Shown in pieces: positions 33,258 through 43,887 of a stretch of DNA of 64,000 nucleotides. This DNA comes from Clitopilus passeckerianus. Lineage: Eukaryota; Basidiomycota; Agaricomycetes; Agaricales; Entolomataceae. Position 1 is the stretch's first letter. The number at the start of each line of letters is the position of its first letter. Under the pieces are notes generated by a model. That model worked only from the letters and a program-made list of their open reading frames with translations, had not been told where the DNA came from and searched no databases. The stretch spans positions 835,169 to 899,168 of the forward strand of contig CALYLX010000116.1 in assembly GCA_944990035.1 (NCBI GenBank), given 5' to 3'. Made by a program: the position numbers and the translations under genes.

Positions 33258-33575
33258 GGTAGTTTACATAAGGCTTGAAGCTTGACGAGGTCTGTTCTGG
33301 TTTTGGCCAATTTCAAGTTCGCAGGAGCGTTGACTCGGATGACTACCCGACTCAAGTCAGAATACTGAGTCGAAACAGTCAGGATTCTGACCTGTAGTTG
33401 GAAGAGTAAGTGGATTGAAAGACACATCGAGGTGGTTCTCAAGGTCATGCATGTTTCCCAAGAACAGTGGCGCAGCGCAGTGGTTTACCCTGTACACACG
33501 GTCATCACATGGTTGAATCCTTAGGTATGCATTTGGCACTGACGGGGCCTGTATCAATATACTATAAGTCTAATA
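33258..33575. other. Spacer between Gfo/Idh/MocA copies B and A
   Basis: About 320 bp. Parts (33350-33500) resemble the spacer between copies C and B at 35400-35540, for example GAGTCGAAACAGTCAGGATT against GGGTCAAAACAGCCAGGATT, showing that the unit of duplication includes upstream DNA. A weak tRNA-like stretch at 33468-33530 is discussed under rejected items. Confidence 0.5.
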
Positions 33576-35099
33576 CTACAGGACAAACTGAGATTTCGGA
33601 CGAACGCCTAAACCACCCTGAAACGTGTGGTCAGCATACTTTCAGGAAATAGAACAAAATCGGATTTACCTTCTTGTACACCATCTCAATTGCCTGCAGA
33701 TTGGCAACAGAATCCTCTTTCGTAACCCAAGTTTGAGGTGTACGCCCCTTCAGCTTGTCGATGAATGCCTCCAGCTGATACCGATAAGTAGTCCACCAAG
33801 CCTCTCCTTTCCCTTCCATTTTTCCATCAGCAAATGTATAGACCTTCTCTGTTCGCGTCTTCTTCCTTCCCTTATCTCCCTTGGTTGTGACCTTGATGTA
33901 GTGGTAGTAAGTCGGACCAACGAAATTCATCACCTCGATTTCGCCGCCTTCGCACTGCACGATGGCTTCGACTTTTGGGAATGAGGGGAAGAGCCCGAAA
34001 GTCCAGGGGATTGATAAGTCACAGTTGAGCGAGCCCGTGACATTGTTTGGCAGTACAAAGTCTGCGGTGGTTGCTCTGTCAACCTTTGAAGTGGAAGATT
34101 CGGATGCGGAGATGGGCTTTTGTAACTCATGCTTTAGGGAAATGACGCCCGTTGGTTCTGAGCTAGAGAAATATCGCATGCAGCTCATAGTATAGCCTGA
34201 ATCACAAAGTCAGGACCGCAGTCCGAATGGGAAGTGGGGATGGTATACTCACAGCCCAGATCCATGAGTGCACCCCCACCAAGTTCATAATTGAAGCGAA
34301 TATCGCCGGCTTTCATCATACCCGCTGGAAGTGCAAGTGCAGTGGATATGTGCTTAGCTTCTCCGAGTTCCTTGCTGTCGATGATTGCCTTGGCTCGCTG
34401 TATTGCTGGGTGGAAGCTGCAAGTGAAGGGGTTCAATGATTGGTTCCTATAGCTCACACGTTCACCTACCGATAATGAACAGCTTCTAACAGGACGAGAC
34501 CTTTTTCCTCAGCAAATTCGAACATAGTGCAAGTCTCCTCTGCCGTGCCGGCCGAAGGCTTTTCCAAGAGGACGTGTTTTCCAGCGGCGAGAGCTTTCAT
34601 CGTCCATTCATAATGTAGGCCATTCGGAAGCTAAAGGCAACAAAAAGTCAGACGGAAGGAACTATGTTCACGGGTGGGTGTACGCACTGGGTTGTATACC
34701 ACCTCGATCTCTGGGTCATCGAGCAGCTCTAGTCATGATACATTAGAACTTTCTCTATGTAACTTACATGGTAGAAAGCTTACCTTGATAACCATTTGAA
34801 CCTCCGTAGACCTTCGGAATCCCATGCTTCTTCGCGAAAGCCTCCGCCCTCTGCTTGTTTCGAGCCGCAACTGCAAATACGATCGCCTCTGGATGGTTCT
34901 TTGCTGGGCTAATGAGGGCAAGAGGCGCGATATTTGCCGCACCGAGGATCCCAAACCTGACGGGTTTGCTATCGGGTAGAGGTTGACTAGCAGGTGGATT
35001 AAAAGCCTATTGTCCTGAGATGAATAACGGCAGGAAGGTATGGAAATGGGTAGAACTGACGATATATAAGCGCTTTACTAGTCCAATAGCTGAGGACAT
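33576..35099 (-). CDS. Gfo/Idh/MocA family NAD(P)-dependent oxidoreductase, copy B
   Basis: Multi-exon gene for a cytosolic sugar/diol dehydrogenase-like enzyme resembling fungal D-xylose dehydrogenase and dimeric dihydrodiol dehydrogenase; the substrate is not certain. The first exon MSSAIGLVKRLYI is followed by AFNPPA.. and a Rossmann block (RFGILGAANIAPLALISPAK). Next come EAIVFAVAARNKQRAEAFAK, a LEKPS block (lysine of the EKP motif), AIIDSKELGEAKHISTALAL, and FNYELGGGALMDLGCE with the catalytic-region Asp. The C-terminal half has VQCEGGEIEVMNFVGPTYYH and GEAWWTTYRYQLEAFIDKLK. The last exon is GGLGVRPKSQFVL. Copy C is very similar and lies upstream in the same direction. All frames join. 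Confidence 0.85.
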
Positions 35100-35612
35100 C
35101 TTGGACGTCAGGGAAGGATGGAGCGCAACCCAACAGTGCGTGTTACATTATAGCGGGGATGGGAAACCGAATGCTCATTCCTCTGGATGGATACACAATT
35201 CATCGGCTGACAACCTCTGTTGCTAATTCACCATGTGGCCAAATGTATAGGCACCTGGCAGGCTGATACGCCCAATGGTGTGCTGGGATGAGGGAGACCC
35301 AGCTGCAAACAAACATTATCAGATTGACCTTCCACTGTCACCCTGGAACGGCTCGTCTGACCAAGACTATATGGCAATGCAATGCCCATCGATTCGATTC
35401 AGAATCAAGTGGGTCAAAACAGCCAGGATTCCGATAATACATTTGTGCTCTTCGAAGAGCAATTGGATAGAAAAACACGCGAATGTTTTGGAGGTCATCA
35501 AGGACAGTGGTGCACTAGAATGCGGACCATACCTAGTTCACGCTAACATTAAATATTAAATAGTTGAATCTTCAGGCTTGCATTTGACACTGATACTTTA
35601 ATTCTTCTAATA
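35100..35612. other. Spacer between Gfo/Idh/MocA copies C and B
   Basis: About 510 bp with no gene. The part nearest copy C shares sequence with the spacer between B and A. It must contain the promoter of copy B. No TATA box was chosen with confidence. Confidence 0.4.
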
Positions 35613-37138
35613 CTACAAGACAAACTTAGATCTCGGACGAACACCCAAATCACCCTAAAGCGTCGTGTAAGCATACTTCGCAGGGCAGAGAAGAGAAATT
35701 GAAGCTACCTTCTTATACACCATCTCAATTGCCTGCAAATTAGCAACAGAATCCTCTTTAGTGACCCAAGTCTGAGGTGTACGCCCCTTCAGCTTGTCAA
35801 TGAATGCCTCCAGCTGATACCGATAGGTAGTCCACCAAGCCTCGCCTTTCCCTTCCATCTTTCCATCAGCAAAGGTATAAACCTTTTCTGTTCTCGTCGT
35901 CTTCCTCCCGTTGGGTCCCTTTGTTGTGACCTTGATGTAGTGATAGTAGGTCGGACCAACGAAATTCATCACCTCGATTTCGCCGCCTTCACACTGCACG
36001 ATGGCTTCGACCTTGGGAAGTGAGGGTAAGAATCCGAAAGTCCAGGGGATTGCTAGGTCACATTGGAGTGAGGCAGTCGCGTTGTTCGGGAGTACCAGTT
36101 CTGCAGTGGTTACTTTGTCGATCTCTGAAGTGGAGGATTCGGATGCGAGGATCGGTTTTTGTAATTCGTGCTTTAGGGAAATGACGTCCGTTGGTTCCGA
36201 GTTCGACAAGTATCGAATGCAGCTGACACTATAGCCTGGATTGTCAAGTCAGAAACTCACCCCGGATGAGAAGAAGAGATCATACAGCCCAGATCCATGA
36301 GTGCGCCTCCACCAAGTTCAAGATTAAAGCGAAAATCGTCGGCCTGCATGATACCTGCTGGAAGCCCAAGTGTGGCAGAAATATGCTTGACGGCTCCGAG
36401 TTCCTTGCTGTCGATTATAGCCTTAACGCGTTGGATTGCCGGGTGAAAGCTACGATTGAAAGGCTCAAAAGTTGCTCTCAGATTGGGCATGTTCGCTTAC
36501 CGATAATGAAAAGCCTCTAACAAGACGAGGCCTCTCTGCTCAGCGAATTCGAACATGACACGAGTCTCCTCTGCTGTATTGGCAGAAGGCTTCTCTAGGA
36601 GGACGTGCTTGCCAGCTGCGAGAGCTTTCATGGTCCACTCATAGTGCAACCCATTCGGAAGCTAGAGGTGACAGCACTAAGTCAGCTGGAAGGAACTACG
36701 TCAAGTGGCGTACGCACCGGGTTGTATACTACCTCTATCTCTGGGTCAGCGAGCAACTCTATACATGATGTATTAGCATCTCTCGTAAGATCGGTGTGAC
36801 CGATCAGGGATCACAAACTCGCCTTGATAGCCATTCGGACCACTATAGACCTTGGGAACCCCATGCCTCTTCGCAAAAGTCTCCGCCTTCTCCTTATTTC
36901 GAGCCGCTACGGCAACTACGACTGCCTCCGGGTGGTTCTTTGCTGGATGGATGAGGGCAGCAGGTGCGATAACTGCGGCGCCTAGAATCCCAAACTTGAT
37001 GGGCGTGCTATCGGGCAGAGGAAGACCGGCAGGTGGATTAAAAGCCTACAAGTTCGCGGTCAGTATAAGCAGGAAACGATCGAAGGAGGCAGAACCGACG
37101 GTGTAAATGCGTTTGACTAGTCCAATGGCTGAAGACAT
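35613..37138 (-). CDS. Gfo/Idh/MocA family NAD(P)-dependent oxidoreductase, copy C
   Basis: Same exon plan as copy B. First exon MSSAIGLVKRIYT, intron, AFNPPAGLPLPDSTPIKFGI, Rossmann LGAAVIAPAALIHPAKNHPE, then AVVVAVAARNKEKAETFAKR, VLLEKPSANTAEETRVMFEF, VKAIIDSKELGAVKHISATL, FNLELGGGALMDLGC, VQCEGGEIEVMNFVGPTYYH, and the last exon GDLGVRPRSKFVL. The EKP lysine and the glycine-rich nucleotide site are present, so it should be active. Copies B and C share most residues. The gene is divergent from the BolA gene, with starts about 355 bp apart, and could share its promoter. It is the most distal copy of a head-to-tail triplet. Confidence 0.87.
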
Positions 37139-37493
37139 CTTGGGGGTTGAAAACAAGGAAGCCCAGCCATGGTCTCAGATCTCAGTCTTTGTCCGTTAAC
37201 ACGCACATGACGGCGGGGATGGGGAAACCTAATGACAATTCTCGTTGATGGAGACAGCATTCACTCAGCTGACGGCCTTTACGCTGCCATCTGCCATCTA
37301 GATATCCATGTGGTCGGGTATTGGCAGGCACCTGGCAGATACGACCGAGGTGATTGTTAGCAATGACAAACCCAAGGCGTGCTGGCTGGTGGAAGGAGGG
37401 CAGCCCAGCCACAAACAAATCTTATCAGATTGACTTCCACCATCATCCTAGGACGGCTCGTCTGACCAACACCACACTGGTAACCCCTTCACC

Positions 37494-37905
37494 ATGCCTA
37501 TCGACGTGCAAGAGCTAGAAGCAGCAATCCGTGGAGCCTTCAAGGTTTCCCACCTTGAAATAGAGGACCAGTCGAGCGGATGCGGGGAGAACTATGCCAT
37601 CGTGGTAGTTAGCGAGGTGCGTATTCGTAGCCGCCTCTATAGCTGGCGTTGACACCGAACAGGACTTCGAAGGCCTCAATGTACTAAAGCGCCACAGAAA
37701 GGGTACGTTGACGATGTAGAATGCAACGCTACCATAACTCTAACCATGACATTCAGTCAATGAACTCCTCAAGGATCAAATTGCCCAGATGCACGCATTC
37801 TCACAGGTCTGCCCTGCAGTGCTCACCGTGCTCCCATCTGATGCATTCTGCTAGAAAACGCTGACACCAGCTCAGTGGGAAGCCCAACAGACGAAGAGCG
37901 CATAA
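37494..37905 (+). CDS. BOL2: BolA2/Fra2-like iron-regulatory protein
   Basis: A four-exon small gene: 37494-37616, 37663-37702, 37757-37806, 37855-37905, with introns of 46, 54 and 48 nt, giving 87 residues. It reads MPIDVQELEAAIRGAFKVSH, then LEIEDQSSGCGENYAIVVVS, then DFEGLNVLKRHRK, VNELLKDQIAQMHAFSQ and KTLTPAQWEAQQTKSA. The BolA fold signature is clear: the Cys loop (SSGCGENY), FEG..L.RHR.VN..L, and the invariant H-A-F/L-x-Q-K-T-L segment whose His ligates the shared [2Fe-2S] cluster with monothiol glutaredoxins. In yeast Fra2 with Grx3/4 signals iron status to Aft1; by family, a similar cytosolic-nuclear role is likely here. Every exon is too short to stand out as an open frame. Confidence 0.9.
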
Positions 37906-37983
37906 GCTTCATAATTCACAGCTTAGGATGTAGAGCTACGCTAGAGTTTTAATCAGGGATACCCTCTCCTATAACACCTCTAT

Positions 37984-40077
37984 CTATTGCTTTTCACCTC
38001 CTTCCATATTCTCTTTGTTTATTCTCCGTGTATACCTTTTCCTCTGCTCGAATTCTTCCACCTCCTCGGGAGGAGCAGGGAACCTTTCCCCCATTCTAAT
38101 CGGAGGAGCAAGAAACCCTTCTCCGATCCTCATCAGAGGTACAAATCCGATAACATCCGAAGCAACTCTCCTCTTGTTAATTCTAGGCACTGACATCGGG
38201 CGTCTCTGTGCCACCGGCAGGTTCTCCGACTCCTTCCCTTCCTTGGAAACACTAAGTTGAGCCTGAGAGCTGGACTCTTCTGCTTGTGGTCTTGACAGTG
38301 TCAGCGGAAATGTTGCCGAGGATGCCCTAGGTTTAGGCTTGATACGAGTGGTAACAAAGGTGGCGGGGAGCTTAGCAATGAGCGCTGGGTCCACTTCCAA
38401 GCAATTCTTGGAGGTAATCTCGAGTTGCAGTTCACCCGCTTCTAACGGGCTGGAGGTGATGTCGGGTTGCGGTTCACCCGTTTCCAATGAGCTGGAACTA
38501 TCGGCACTGATACTGTTGAGACTGATGTCTTGTAACGGGGTTGTGCCACGTTCTGGTGTAGTACCGCTTTCCGATGGGTGGGGGACATGTAATTTATCTG
38601 GAACGTTGTCATTGTCCTGTGCAGCCTCAGACATGCCAGTCGCTCCCAGATCGGGGCTAGCGAATTGGGAAGGCGGAGTATCCAACCCCTTGAAGTCGAA
38701 AAGCGAGTCGAAAGATTCAACGGATGGCACACTTGCTTCCTGTTCGGACTGTGGCTTGTAGGAGTCGGACGTACTGGCTTCCGTACTGCAGGAATCTTTA
38801 GAACCAAGTTCAAGCTGTGCATCATTCCAGCCTGCTAACACGGCTAAAGCGTCGAAAGGATCTGATTCACTAAGTGGTGAAGAATCTGGAGGGATCGACC
38901 TAGTAGACGGGGAGGGAGATCCTGGTATAAGGTCCTCCTCCTCTTGCCCTTCCAAGACTTCTGTAAGCATGGTCAAGACTTCTTCCTGGGATATATTGGG
39001 CCCTCCTGATGCCGCCAGGGGTAAGGTGTCGTCCTTGAGGACATTAATTCCTAAGCCTTGTGCAGTTGCTATGATAGGTAGGCTGGCAGAAGTGGTATGA
39101 ATTGGTGTTGCAAGTTTTGAAGGATAGAATATTGGCTCAGAATGAGACTCATCAAAGATCATCCTATCTTGAGGGCGGGAAGACTGTGTATCGTCTACAG
39201 AACCAGAACCAGATGCATTCAGCGAGGGCGAGTGGGAGTCGGCGGAGTTGATCAGAGGAGGCGACATGGTACTAGGGGGATCATGTATGCGTGATTTGAC
39301 AGGGTCAAAGGTAGGCAGTAAGGGTGATGGTACAGTACTCCATACAGGCGTTTCAGGAATACAGAAATCTGGAGAGCTGTATGTCGACAGGAAACAAAAC
39401 AGTTCGTTCTCCCATAGCAACTCGCGTATAGCGGCCATTTTCACTGTTGTAAAAAGTTAGTATAAGGATTCGGGTGAAGAGAAGAATGTTGATACATTGT
39501 AGAGCGAAGTCACCGCAAATCATAATATAAGAGTCGACAGAGTCCAGCAGCGACAGAGTAGCCGAACGAGTAGCCGCATCAAGCAAAGTCGGAGATGAGC
39601 CGAGTTTCTTGGTAAACATTGGAAGAAATTGTATAGAGAACGTTATGACTGCGTTCTGAGAATCCCGTGAGACCAGCAGTGTGGGCTATATGCGGTCATT
39701 TGAACGATTACCTCAGACGCTTCAAGCAGCTTTCAGTCTGGGAGGTAGGTCAGATTTTCGTTTCCAAGAACGAGAGACGCACCATTACATGTTGTTCATG
39801 GGTGAGCGATGAGTATTGCGATAAATTTGCTAGTAAGGAAATAATGTCCTGACAAGCAAGGATGAAGCGAGACTCGGTGATCGTGGAGGTTGCCTGAAAG
39901 AGTAGAAATGCGCGATGCAGAGCCAGGTCTATATTGTTCCAGGACGGAGGAAAGTTCATTCTAAGAGTCCAGCAATGAGTCCCGGTGAGTTCTGACAGTG
40001 GTTGAAGGAGCAAAGCAGCGAAGTGGTCCAGCTCAAGAACTTTGTTTGGCCGTGATTTGCTTCTTGTGGACTGCCAT
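37984..40077 (-). CDS. Ser/Pro-rich protein of unknown function, multi-exon
   Basis: The last and longest exon (about 39438-37984) encodes KMAAIRELLWENELFCFLST and a long Ser/Pro/Glu-rich disordered region, with basic C-terminal parts (RRPMSVPRINKRRVASDVIG) and a KRYTRRINKENMEGGEKQ end. Upstream exons encode KLGSSPTLLDAATRSATLSL plus LLDSVDSYIMICGDFAL (about 39630-39500) and MNFPPSWNNIDLALHRAFLL plus ATSTITESRFILACQDIISL (39959-39790). These join through introns of about 50 nt. The start is either the ATG at 39959 or, with a further intron, the one at 40077, only 36 bp from the PAF1 ATG on the other strand. The helical N-terminal part suggests a folded domain I cannot name. Confidence 0.6.
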
Positions 40078-40113
40078 TACCTTTCTGGGCCAACTCGTTT
40101 GTAGCCATTCAGG

Positions 40114-41670
40114 ATGAGCAAGAAGAGGTATGTGTATGTATGGCTCTCCTCAGGCGTGCAGCTAATACCTTGAAGCTCAAAACTAGACCTCCTCGTCCGC
40201 GTCCGATATGCCAACCCCTTACCAGCGCCACCATGCCCACCAAAACTGTTGGATATTCCAACAAACCCCATGCGCTATGCTCGACCTGAATTCTTGAACG
40301 CGATAGCAAGCGAAACACCACTGCCTATGATTGTAGATGCAGAATGTGGTATGCCACTAGATTTGGGCAAGTGGGAATGCTTGTGGGAGGAGGATGCTGA
40401 TGATTCGGGTATTCACCCTCTGCTGAGTCTCCCAAATGAACTCACATTGACTTCCCTCTTGAACCACAGCATTAAACCCCGACCCTCAGAATCTTCCTCA
40501 GCTAGATCCCAAGGATGCGGCCCTCTTAGCCGACGATGGGCCATCGAGCGCATTCAGGACAAATAACACCCCTACACCTTTGGCCAACGTTACATGGCTA
40601 CGCAAAACAGAGTACATTAGCAGGGAGAACACCCAACGTTCAAGCTTGCAGGAGACGTACGCTATACTCTTACCGACTGCATGCCTATATCTGAGTCATA
40701 ATAAACCAACAGGAAAAATATCATGGCACAAAATATTGACGTATCTCGGGAAGCTCAACTCCGGGACATTGAAGCGTCATTCGCTGCATGCAATGGCGAC
40801 TTCTCGTTAGAAGCACTGGAACATCCAACAAAGCCTGGTGTTACTGCTGTAGAATCATACGACATTCTACCAGATTCTCATATCTGGGCCAACCAGTATG
40901 ATCTGTTCAGGTTCGCTGAACGTCCTGGGGAAAGAGCTCTTGACGTAGGCCTCTTTCTGAGATATATTTCCCGACTTCATCTGACATTCTTTCAGGTTGA
41001 AGATCCTCGACTTGACTGTGCTATCCTACGACCCATGAAGTCTGAGCACGATTCATTCCTTGCATATTATCTCACACAGGATGATAACTCGGCCTTGGAA
41101 CTCAAGGATGGTCGACGGCAATTGGCACCCTATGAAGTTCCTGAAAGTGGAGAGGTAGAACTATTGCTTTCGCTCTTGTGACCTTATCTGAACTCTTTTC
41201 CAGGAAACCGTGTTCCGCTTCGTCCGAGACTACGAGACCACCAAAGTTGAACAGGAAGTACCCAACGAATTCGTTCTAGTAATCGACGACGGGGACTCGC
41301 CAGAGGATGATTTCAAGCAAGGCTTCGATCAACCTAGGAAGCCACGCAGGCTGAAAGGTGCATACTACAAGAACATAGAACGAAAGATGTATCTGAAGAA
41401 GAAGAGGGCGAACGTGAGTCTGCTGACCCTTTTTCTGCATCACAACTTTACGAAGGTCTCCAGATTCACGAGCAATACGAAGACAAGTGGGAACTTATCC
41501 GCATGACGCATATTCCGATGAGCAGGGAAGAGGAAGAGGAGCGAGAGGAGGCTTTGGCTGAAGTCAACGATCCCATGTACATGTTTGCCAGAGAAGATGC
41601 CGATGCTGATGGTGATGTTGAAGTGGAGGAACATGGGAACATCAATGGCGGCCTCGATTTCGCAACGTAG
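40114..41670 (+). CDS. PAF1: RNA polymerase II-associated factor Paf1
   Basis: Core subunit of the Paf1 elongation complex, which works in the nucleus on transcribing polymerase II and supports histone H2B ubiquitylation and H3K4/K36 methylation (family knowledge). The first exon is only 14 coding bases (40114-40127, MSKK), then SKLDLLVRVRYANPLPAPPC followed by PPKLLDIPTNPMRYARPEFL and TPLPMIVDAECGMPLDLGKW, the diagnostic Paf1 block. Next are NVTWLRKTEYISRE, then NIDVSREAQLRDIEASFAAC, DPRLDCAILRPMKSEHDSFL, VFRFVRDYETTKVEQEVPNE and ERKMYLKKKRAN. An intron with perfect GTGAGT donor then gives IHEQYEDKWELIRMTHIPMS and an acidic end. Introns are at 40128-40175, 40409-40469 and 40657-40712, among others. 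The length of about 420 residues fits fungal Paf1. Confidence 0.92.
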
Positions 41671-41817
41671 GGCAGGATGCGGTCGAAGTATCTCACGAAA
41701 CGCACATCATGGCCGGTTTTGGAGTTCATATCTCTTTTGGTTTCATGACAACATACGAACATACATGGTGCAAGGGGCAGAAAGGAATGGAATATAATGT
41801 GAGAGTATAAAACCGAT

Positions 41818-42334
41818 CTATGCCTCTGTCAACTCGCGCAGCCGACGAACAGTGCTAGAAAAAGAACTCTTAGATGGCAATCTCGGCATGTCAAGGTTGG
41901 AAACACACCTGCGGACGGTAGCAGCCGCTGTTGTTGATACGGTCCAAGCACCTCCAGCGATGACCTTTCTGCACGAGCTGCAGTTCCAGATGCCAACTGC
42001 GGTCCTCTTCACGGAGTCCTGTATTGAGAAGCGATTGTTGGTTTGCCATCCATCTGAGGTAACGCTGCCCATACATACCTTACCACAGAAAGTGCATGTG
42101 TAGCGTGCGTGCTGCGACACTTCCATCTTTTTGACCTGCTTGCGCAGCGAAGCACCATAACGCTAAGTACAAGAATCTATTGAGCCCTTCATCCACAAAA
42201 CGAGAGGTGTTCCGCTCGAACTCACAGTGCCGTATTTACCGGTGATTCCGACCTTCTTGGTGCGTTTTGTCTGTTAAACCAACCAATTCATAAGCCTTCT
42301 ATTCTGACGATGTAAAATCCGCGATACACACCAT
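41818..42334 (-). CDS. RPL43: 60S ribosomal protein eL43 (L37a)
   Basis: Five exons (42334-42332, 42270-42226, 42162-42079, 42018-41909, 41854-41818) encode 92 residues, the usual length of eL43. The protein reads [63 protein letters not shown], and ends [12 protein letters not shown]. The zinc-ribbon cysteines CTFC and CSSC are both present. The first coding exon is just the ATG, followed directly by a GT donor. Exon-dense structure is common for ribosomal protein genes in basidiomycetes. The stop is 148 bp from the PAF1 stop, so the two are convergent. Confidence 0.95.
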
Positions 42335-42819
42335 CTTGAGGTGTTGTAAGGGATGGACGGGTCGGCGTTGCTGATCTTGACGATAATTTGGTGTTGTGCG
42401 AGTGTCCAGAAGCGGAGTATCCCGAGGAACTGTACAGTCGAGATCAATTTGGCATCAGTATCTCGAGTAAATAGATTCAAATAACATCAAGCACAGGATC
42501 CCGCTTATCCCCGTTGATATCTCCTTTACGCCGAACTCCATCGTCGACACGCTCCTATTGGGCGCTCTCCATAGTATTCGGACCTCCTCAAGGAATTCTG
42601 TTATCTCCTAGCTGCATTCTAGTACCTGAGACTGGATTCTCCTCTAAGCGGAGCCCATTTTCTCAAAAAGCCTCCTGTGATGCTGCACTGTCATCAATTA
42701 CAGCATCAAACACAGGCCTAGTCCTGAGTCGATCACTCTTTAGAACAGAAAAATGCCACTCACGAAATGCTATAAAGGGAGAGACTCTGCGTCCTTTGTG
42801 GATACTCGTCTTCGCTGTC

Positions 42820-43695
42820 ATGAGTCCCTTAACTTCTTCATCATTCGCGGATTTTCCTCTGGAACTCTTTGAGCTTTTCATCCGCGACATATGGCAAATG
42901 CCTTTATCCAACGAAGACAGAGCTGCCTTCATACTATCCTCTTCTCTCGTCAGCCAAGCATGGAAAGAAATGACCTATTGGGCCTCCCTGATAGATGTTC
43001 ACATCACGTCTTTCTCATATGGGAAGAAACTACTCCGAATGCTCGAGGACAGAGAACCTCACAAATACGAGCAAGAACGTTCATGGGTCAAGTCTATAAC
43101 CATAACCCTCGAGTACGACCCAGCTGCAAGGGAGCCTGGCACAAGATACACGTCACCACCAATGATCATCACGGCCTCCTCCCTCCTCCGAATCCTTGAC
43201 CGTGGCGGTCGGGCTCGGTTCCCTAACTTGCGAAGGCTCAACATCGGCCACTTGAACCCACCATTCGACGCTGACATCTTCGACCTCTTCCTATGGAATC
43301 CATTCCCAAGCATAATTTCGGAGCTCGCTCTGACTTATGACCATTCCCCCACGACGCCACCCGAACTTATCACACAGCGTGAAGCACGCTACGGGCGGTG
43401 GCAGAAAAGTTTAAGAAAGCGGTTTAACTCCGTCAAGGTCCTCAATTTCAGGGGAGCGCCGAGGGAGTTGGTCGCTGATTTTGAGGCTGTATGCCCAAAG
43501 GTGCAGGCGATAACCATGGAGTTTCCTAAATCGGGTTGGAGTGGGATTAGATACTGCTACTTTGATATGAGGGGTTTGAAACCCACTTCTGACGAGAAAA
43601 GTGCCAGGGAATGTCGTGAACAGGTAGATTATTGGACAGCCGTGAGAGAGGAACCTGACTGTCTGCGCGTTTACCCAGATGAATTTACTCACTAA
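42820..43695 (+). CDS. F-box-like protein of unknown target
   Basis: A single exon of 291 residues. The start MSPLTSSSFADFPLELFELF followed by IRDIWQMPLSNEDRAAFILS resembles the degenerate F-box/FBD-like N-terminus of large agaricomycete families (Pro-Leu-Glu-Leu then helices and the LVSQAWKEMTY step). The rest is leucine-rich and weakly repeat-like: RGGRARFPNLRRLNIGHLNP, SEYLAL-type steps, RFNSVKVLNFRGAPRELVAD. By family it could be a substrate adaptor for an SCF ubiquitin ligase; this is inference from weak similarity. The frame is open upstream to 42514, but that part shows no conservation and the ATG at 42820 fits the F-box start. Confidence 0.55.
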   Translation: MSPLTSSSFADFPLELFELFIRDIWQMPLSNEDRAAFILSSSLVSQAWKEMTYWASLIDVHITSFSYGKKLLRMLEDREPHKYEQERSWVKSITITLEYDPAAREPGTRYTSPPMIITASSLLRILDRGGRARFPNLRRLNIGHLNPPFDADIFDLFLWNPFPSIISELALTYDHSPTTPPELITQREARYGRWQKSLRKRFNSVKVLNFRGAPRELVADFEAVCPKVQAITMEFPKSGWSGIRYCYFDMRGLKPTSDEKSARECREQVDYWTAVREEPDCLRVYPDEFTH

Positions 43696-43887
43696 AGTGT
43701 CTTGTTATGTAGTGTAATATATGTTTACTACTCGTTATCTCTGAATATATTGCTTCATTTATAATGAACTTGCGGTACAGTGTCTGACGCTAAACGTTCT
43801 CCCTGAGTATAATGTTCCCATTGAATAAACTCCCTTCAACATAGGACAGAATATAAAGTTCGCAACACGTTTATACTGTACATTTAG

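Noticed and set aside
33468..33530. Possible tRNA or SINE (TGGCGCAGCGCAGTGG ... GGTTGAATCC) in the spacer of the oxidoreductase array
   Set aside because: A- and B-like boxes are present, but acceptor and anticodon stems do not form, and the related spacer at 35505-35575 lacks them. Treated as chance likeness or a very old relic.
41380..41465. Frameshift in PAF1 near 41387 giving DVSEEEEGERESAD
   Set aside because: A canonical 50-nt intron (GTGAGT ... CTCCAG) at this place joins KKKRAN to IHEQYEDKWEL in frame and fits the family better, so no frameshift is needed.
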